NCBI GenBank assembly: GCA_964404605.1
Contig: CAYOKT010000061.1
Span: 1-17,292, forward strand
Direction of reading: 5' to 3'
DNA from: CAYOKT01 sp964404605
GTDB lineage: Bacteria; Electryoneota; Electryoneia; Electryoneales; Electryoneaceae
Length of the DNA: 17,292 bases
Under the pieces are notes generated by a model that had not been told where the DNA came from, did no database searches, and saw only the letters and a program-made list of their open reading frames with translations. Positions 14,863 through 17,292 of this stretch are shown in pieces; position 1 is the stretch's first letter; every line of letters starts with the position of its first letter. A program made the position numbers and the translations under genes.

Positions 14863-15087
14863 CGCCTCCCCGCGCCTCCAAGGTTCGGGACGCGGGGGGA
14901 AAACAGGTCAAGGGCCGCGGCGGCCAGAGTGCGAAAAACGGGGAGTGTCTTCGGGGACCGGATCGCGGCATGCCGGGAGGACTCCGGGTGCCTTGACCCG
15001 CCCGCGGCGGATGTGTACTCTTCCCGGGCGGCGCCCGGAATGCGGGCGGAGAGGGTGGGAACCGGGCCAAGAGAAGGGGTGGATGCG
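14863..15087. promoter_or_regulatory. Divergent promoter region with a candidate prpD-like gene promoter
   Basis: On the plus strand TTGACC (14993-14998) and TACTCT (15016-15021) are 17 bp apart, matching 5 of 6 and 3 of 6 consensus bases. Transcription would start near 15028. A GC hairpin, CCGGGC (15024-15029) and GCCCGG (15033-15038) around GGC, would lie at the very start of the mRNA. GAAGGGG (15073-15079) is the probable ribosome-binding site for 15088. On the minus strand another TTGACC (plus 14906-14911) faces the helicase gene but has no good -10 partner. Confidence 0.45.
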
Positions 15088-16461
15088 ATGAGCACGATCA
15101 GCCGTCAGATCGCCGAATGGGCGGCGCAACTGACTTTCGAGGACCTTTCGCCGGAGGCGGTCCAGGCGGCGAAGGTGATCCTGTACGACAGCCTCGGCTG
15201 CGCCCTGGGCGGTTCGAAGACCCATGATGTCGGCATCATGCGGGATTACCTGCTGGAGAAGGGCGGGGCGGAGGAGGCGACGGTCATCGGCGGCGGGGAG
15301 AAGCTGCCGGCGGCCGAGGCGGCGCTGCTCAACGCCCTGATGGTGCGAGCGCTCGACTATAACGACATCTACTGGAAGCAGGACCCGAGCCACCCCTCGG
15401 ACATCCTCCCGGGCCCGCTGGCCCTCGGGGAGCGGCTCGACCGGAGCGGCGGGGACCTGCTGCTCGCCATCGCGGTGGGGCACGAGGTGGAGATGCGCCT
15501 GTGCGAGGCGGCGTTCCCCGGCATCCGCGAACGGAAATGGCACCATGCGACCCTGACCGCCTTCGCGGCGCCCGTGGCCTGCGGGGTGATGATGGGCCTG
15601 GACGCCGAGCGGATCATGCACGCCGTCGGCATCAGCGGCAGCCGTCATGCCACCCTGGGTGCGATCACCGCCGGGAAGCTGACGATGATGAAGAACACGG
15701 CGGACCCGATGGCGGCGCAGTCCGGGGTGATCGCCGCCGAACTCGCCGCCCGGGGGTACGAAGGCCCGGAGCATGTCATCGAGGGCAAGGAGGGCCTGTT
15801 CGAGGCGTTCGGCCCGGAGTGGCGCGGCGAGATTCTCGTGGACGGGCTCGGCGATTCCTGGCGGATCACGCAATGCGGGCTGAAGGCGTTCCCCACCGAG
15901 GCGCTGACCCACACCCCGTTGACCGCGGTGATCGAGCTGGTCAGCGAAAACGACCTCGCGCCGGATGAGATCGAGAAGGTGCGGGTGAAGACCATCGCGC
16001 GGGCGGCGGACATCCTTTCCGACCCGGCGAAGTACGACCCCCGAACGCGCGAGAGCGCCGACCATTCGCTGCCCTACTGCATCTCGGCGGCGATCGTGGA
16101 TCGGGCGGTGGTCCCCTCCAGCTTCGAGGAGAAGAAGATCTTCGACCCCGTGGTTCGGGCACAGCTCAAGAAAATCGAGGTCGTTGCGGAGCCGGAGTTC
16201 GAAGCGCTCTTCCCGAAACTCCAGCCGTGCGAAGTGACCATCACCACGACCGGCGGCCGGGCGCTGACCCGGCGGATCGACTATCCGATGGGTGATCCCC
16301 GTCACCCGATCCCCGAGAGCGGCCTGGATGCGAAGTTCGCAAGTCTCGCGGAGGGAGTGCTCAGCGGGGAGCGGCAGAAGCAGGTGAAAAGCACCGTGTT
16401 CACCCTCGAGCGGGAGGCTTCTCTCCGGCGGCTCTGCGGGTTGCTCGCGAAAGATGAGTGA
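15088..16461 (+). CDS. MmgE/PrpD family protein
   Basis: This 457-aa protein belongs to the MmgE/PrpD family, whose members include 2-methylcitrate dehydratase and cis-aconitate decarboxylase; length is as expected. The helical N-terminal domain shows ILYDSLGCALGG (31-42), the family signature ALDYNDIYWKQDPSHPSD (88-105) and AIAVGHEVEMRL (127-138). The smaller C-terminal lid has GLKAFPTEALTHTPL (264-278), the family's K-x-x-P and His segment, and DHSLPYCISAAIVD (325-338). No signal peptide is present. The ATG at 15088 is chosen over the frame's upstream extension to 14929 because it carries a ribosome-binding site and starts the conserved domain. No prpB, prpC or transporter gene adjoins it, so 2-methylcitrate activity cannot be assumed and the substrate stays open. 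Confidence 0.88.
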   Translation: MSTISRQIAEWAAQLTFEDLSPEAVQAAKVILYDSLGCALGGSKTHDVGIMRDYLLEKGGAEEATVIGGGEKLPAAEAALLNALMVRALDYNDIYWKQDPSHPSDILPGPLALGERLDRSGGDLLLAIAVGHEVEMRLCEAAFPGIRERKWHHATLTAFAAPVACGVMMGLDAERIMHAVGISGSRHATLGAITAGKLTMMKNTADPMAAQSGVIAAELAARGYEGPEHVIEGKEGLFEAFGPEWRGEILVDGLGDSWRITQCGLKAFPTEALTHTPLTAVIELVSENDLAPDEIEKVRVKTIARAADILSDPAKYDPRTRESADHSLPYCISAAIVDRAVVPSSFEEKKIFDPVVRAQLKKIEVVAEPEFEALFPKLQPCEVTITTTGGRALTRRIDYPMGDPRHPIPESGLDAKFASLAEGVLSGERQKQVKSTVFTLEREASLRRLCGLLAKDE

Positions 16462-16486
16462 CCAATACGGTCGTTCGGGAAATCCG

Positions 16487-16515
16487 TTGACAAAACTGGA
16501 CCTTACAGCTATATT
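16487..16515 (+). promoter_or_regulatory. Strong sigma70-type promoter
   Basis: TTGACA (16487-16492, perfect) and TATATT (16510-16515, 5 of 6) are separated by the ideal 17 bp. This is the best promoter in the window. Transcription would begin near 16522, giving a leader of about 48 nt before the ATG at 16570. Confidence 0.85.
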
Positions 16516-16569
16516 GAAACTGCAGGTGCAAGCGAGGTGTCGGTCACCCCAACGGTGAAGAGGTAACAT

Positions 16570-17001
16570 ATGCGGCGCGTCAAACACCATTATATTTCAT
16601 CGACTGTGATGGATAAGGCAGAGGTTGCCACGGAGGAATTCCTGGATGGCAAGCTGACTCCGGAACAGTTGATGGCTAAGCTGAAGGAACTGATGCCCGT
16701 TCACAAGACGGATTCGAACACATGGAAGGCGCGCGTGGAGGGGCTGTTCGAGGTATCGGAGATGCTGTTTCAGGCGGTTCTCGACAAGGGACAACAGAAG
16801 CATGGTGAAGAGTGGAATCGTTCCCGCGTCGTCCTCGAATCGAAGATGAGGCCTTTCAGCTACTATCACTGGGTTGTCGGTTCCCGTGAACCCGTGAACA
16901 ATGTGCTTACACGTGATGATTACCTGAACGACCCGACGACGGCGTTGGTGAAACTGGAGGATGACATCCTCTCACTGGCCCGGCTTTTCCTGACGTTGTA
17001 A
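16570..17001 (+). CDS. Unrecognised 143-aa protein, independently transcribed
   Basis: I do not recognise a family. The protein appears soluble and mostly helical, with no signal peptide, membrane segment, cysteine or obvious catalytic motif. It starts with a basic patch (MRRVKHHY), then charged helices such as TEEFLDGKLTPEQLMAKLKE and WKARVEGLFEVSEMLFQAVL. An aromatic patch (FSYYHWVVGSREPVNNVL) follows, then a C-terminal amphipathic helix (LVKLEDDILSLARLFLTL). AGAGG (16559-16563) lies 6 nt before the ATG. It has its own near-consensus promoter and intrinsic terminator, so it is a monocistronic gene likely to be well expressed. Its codon use looks less GC-biased than its neighbours. A small regulatory, adaptor or structural protein is possible; function is unknown. 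Confidence 0.85.
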   Translation: MRRVKHHYISSTVMDKAEVATEEFLDGKLTPEQLMAKLKELMPVHKTDSNTWKARVEGLFEVSEMLFQAVLDKGQQKHGEEWNRSRVVLESKMRPFSYYHWVVGSREPVNNVLTRDDYLNDPTTALVKLEDDILSLARLFLTL

Positions 17002-17033
17002 GCATTCGCGGTGCTATCGATCAACAATCGGTG

Positions 17034-17053
17034 AGGCCCTTCGGGGCCTTTTC
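17034..17053 (+). terminator. Intrinsic terminator with UUCG tetraloop
   Basis: AGGCCC (17034-17039) and GGGCCT (17044-17049) form a perfect 6-bp GC stem closed by TTCG, followed by TTTTCTATT. It lies 33 bp after the stop of the 143-aa gene and is a textbook rho-independent terminator. Confidence 0.92.
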
Positions 17054-17209
17054 TATTGCATCGTTGTCCAATCACAGGGGTCGCCCCGTCCTGCCGGTAT
17101 AAATCGGATGCGGAGGTCCGGTTTTATCCTCGTGGTCCGTCGCCTGTGCTCTGCCGCATCTTACCCCGCGGGCCGAGGGCGTGGACTCTGCCTCCGCGGA
17201 CCGGCGGAC
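17054..17209. other. Non-coding stretch before the right-end repeats
   Basis: No supported gene is seen. An imperfect stem can form between ATAAATCGGA (starting about 17098) and TCCGGTTTTAT (about 17118-17128). GGGGTCGCCCC at about 17078-17088 is a short palindrome. The segment leads directly into the GGCGGACGGGTGGCCC motif also found at 1990-2004. Confidence 0.4.
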
Positions 17210-17292
17210 GGGTGGCCCTGTCAGCTCCGATACAAGGGTAAAGGGGCGATAAGGTTTCCGCGTGAAGGCGGCGGGTGGCGGGTGGCCCGGGG
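17210..17292. repeat. Dispersed repeat, right copy, cut by the window end
   Basis: Positions 17210-17231 are identical to 75-96 over 22 bp, and CTCCGATACAA (17225-17235) recurs at 2109-2119. A further GGGTGGCCCGGG (17280-17291) matches the start of the hairpin elements at 131 and 1996. The element is truncated by the window edge, so its right arm would lie beyond it. Confidence 0.8.

Noticed and set aside
14929..15087. N-terminal extension of the MmgE/PrpD protein
   Set aside because: It spans the candidate promoter and 5' hairpin and adds residues not expected in the family; the ATG at 15088 has a ribosome-binding site.
14908..16590. 560-codon open frame on the minus strand
   Set aside because: It is antisense to the MmgE/PrpD gene, with no recognisable domain and no ribosome-binding site.
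17056..17241. 61-codon frame after the terminator
   Set aside because: It runs through the dispersed repeat, has no ribosome-binding site and no protein-like composition.

Overview
The window is GC-rich DNA from a diderm bacterium. It encodes an MlaE/MlaF-type lipid transporter core, which needs an outer membrane, and a secreted protein ending in a predicted outer-membrane beta-barrel. A fusion of gluzincin protease, PD40 propeller and barrel, long GC-rich frames, and scattered palindromic intergenic repeats fit an environmental lineage of the FCB or Gemmatimonadota/Eisenbacteria kind. That placement is inference; no marker gene is present. Both window ends lie inside repeat sequence, so this may be a contig broken at repeats.

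Layout. 1-272: non-coding, dense in repeats and palindromes. 273-1835 (minus): mlaE-mlaF pair with no MCE-domain (MlaD) gene beside it. 1836-2297: divergent intergenic region with a hairpin element, a 41-bp near-identical duplication, two palindromes and a candidate mlaE promoter. 2298-4863 (plus): two glycosyltransferases, a GT2/StrF-like protein and a CgeB/DUF3880-like protein, 7 bp apart. 4870-5849 (plus): MarR regulator and DinB-fold protein overlapping by 4 bp, with a 15-bp palindrome over the probable -10 box. 5850-6169: non-coding leader. 6170-9643 (plus): 1157-aa secreted metalloprotease/PD40 propeller/outer-membrane barrel protein. 9675-11579 (minus): soluble two-PAS hybrid histidine kinase with a C-terminal receiver. 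11800-14862 (minus): 1020-aa DEAD/DEAH helicase with DUF1998 zinc module fused to a DEDD-type RNase H-like exonuclease, i.e. an MrfA-MrfB fusion. 15088-16461 (plus): MmgE/PrpD family protein. 16570-17001 (plus): 143-aa unrecognised protein with a near-consensus promoter and a textbook terminator. 17050-17292: non-coding, returning to the left-end repeat family.

The genes form small separate units, not one pathway. Lipid transport, glycosylation and the protease/barrel protein share an envelope theme. The helicase-nuclease fusion points to DNA repair. The best candidates for new biology are the helicase-exonuclease fusion, the protease-propeller-barrel protein, the well-expressed-looking 143-aa unknown, and the composite palindromic repeats. 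No CRISPR array, tRNA, rRNA, transposase or phage gene was recognised.
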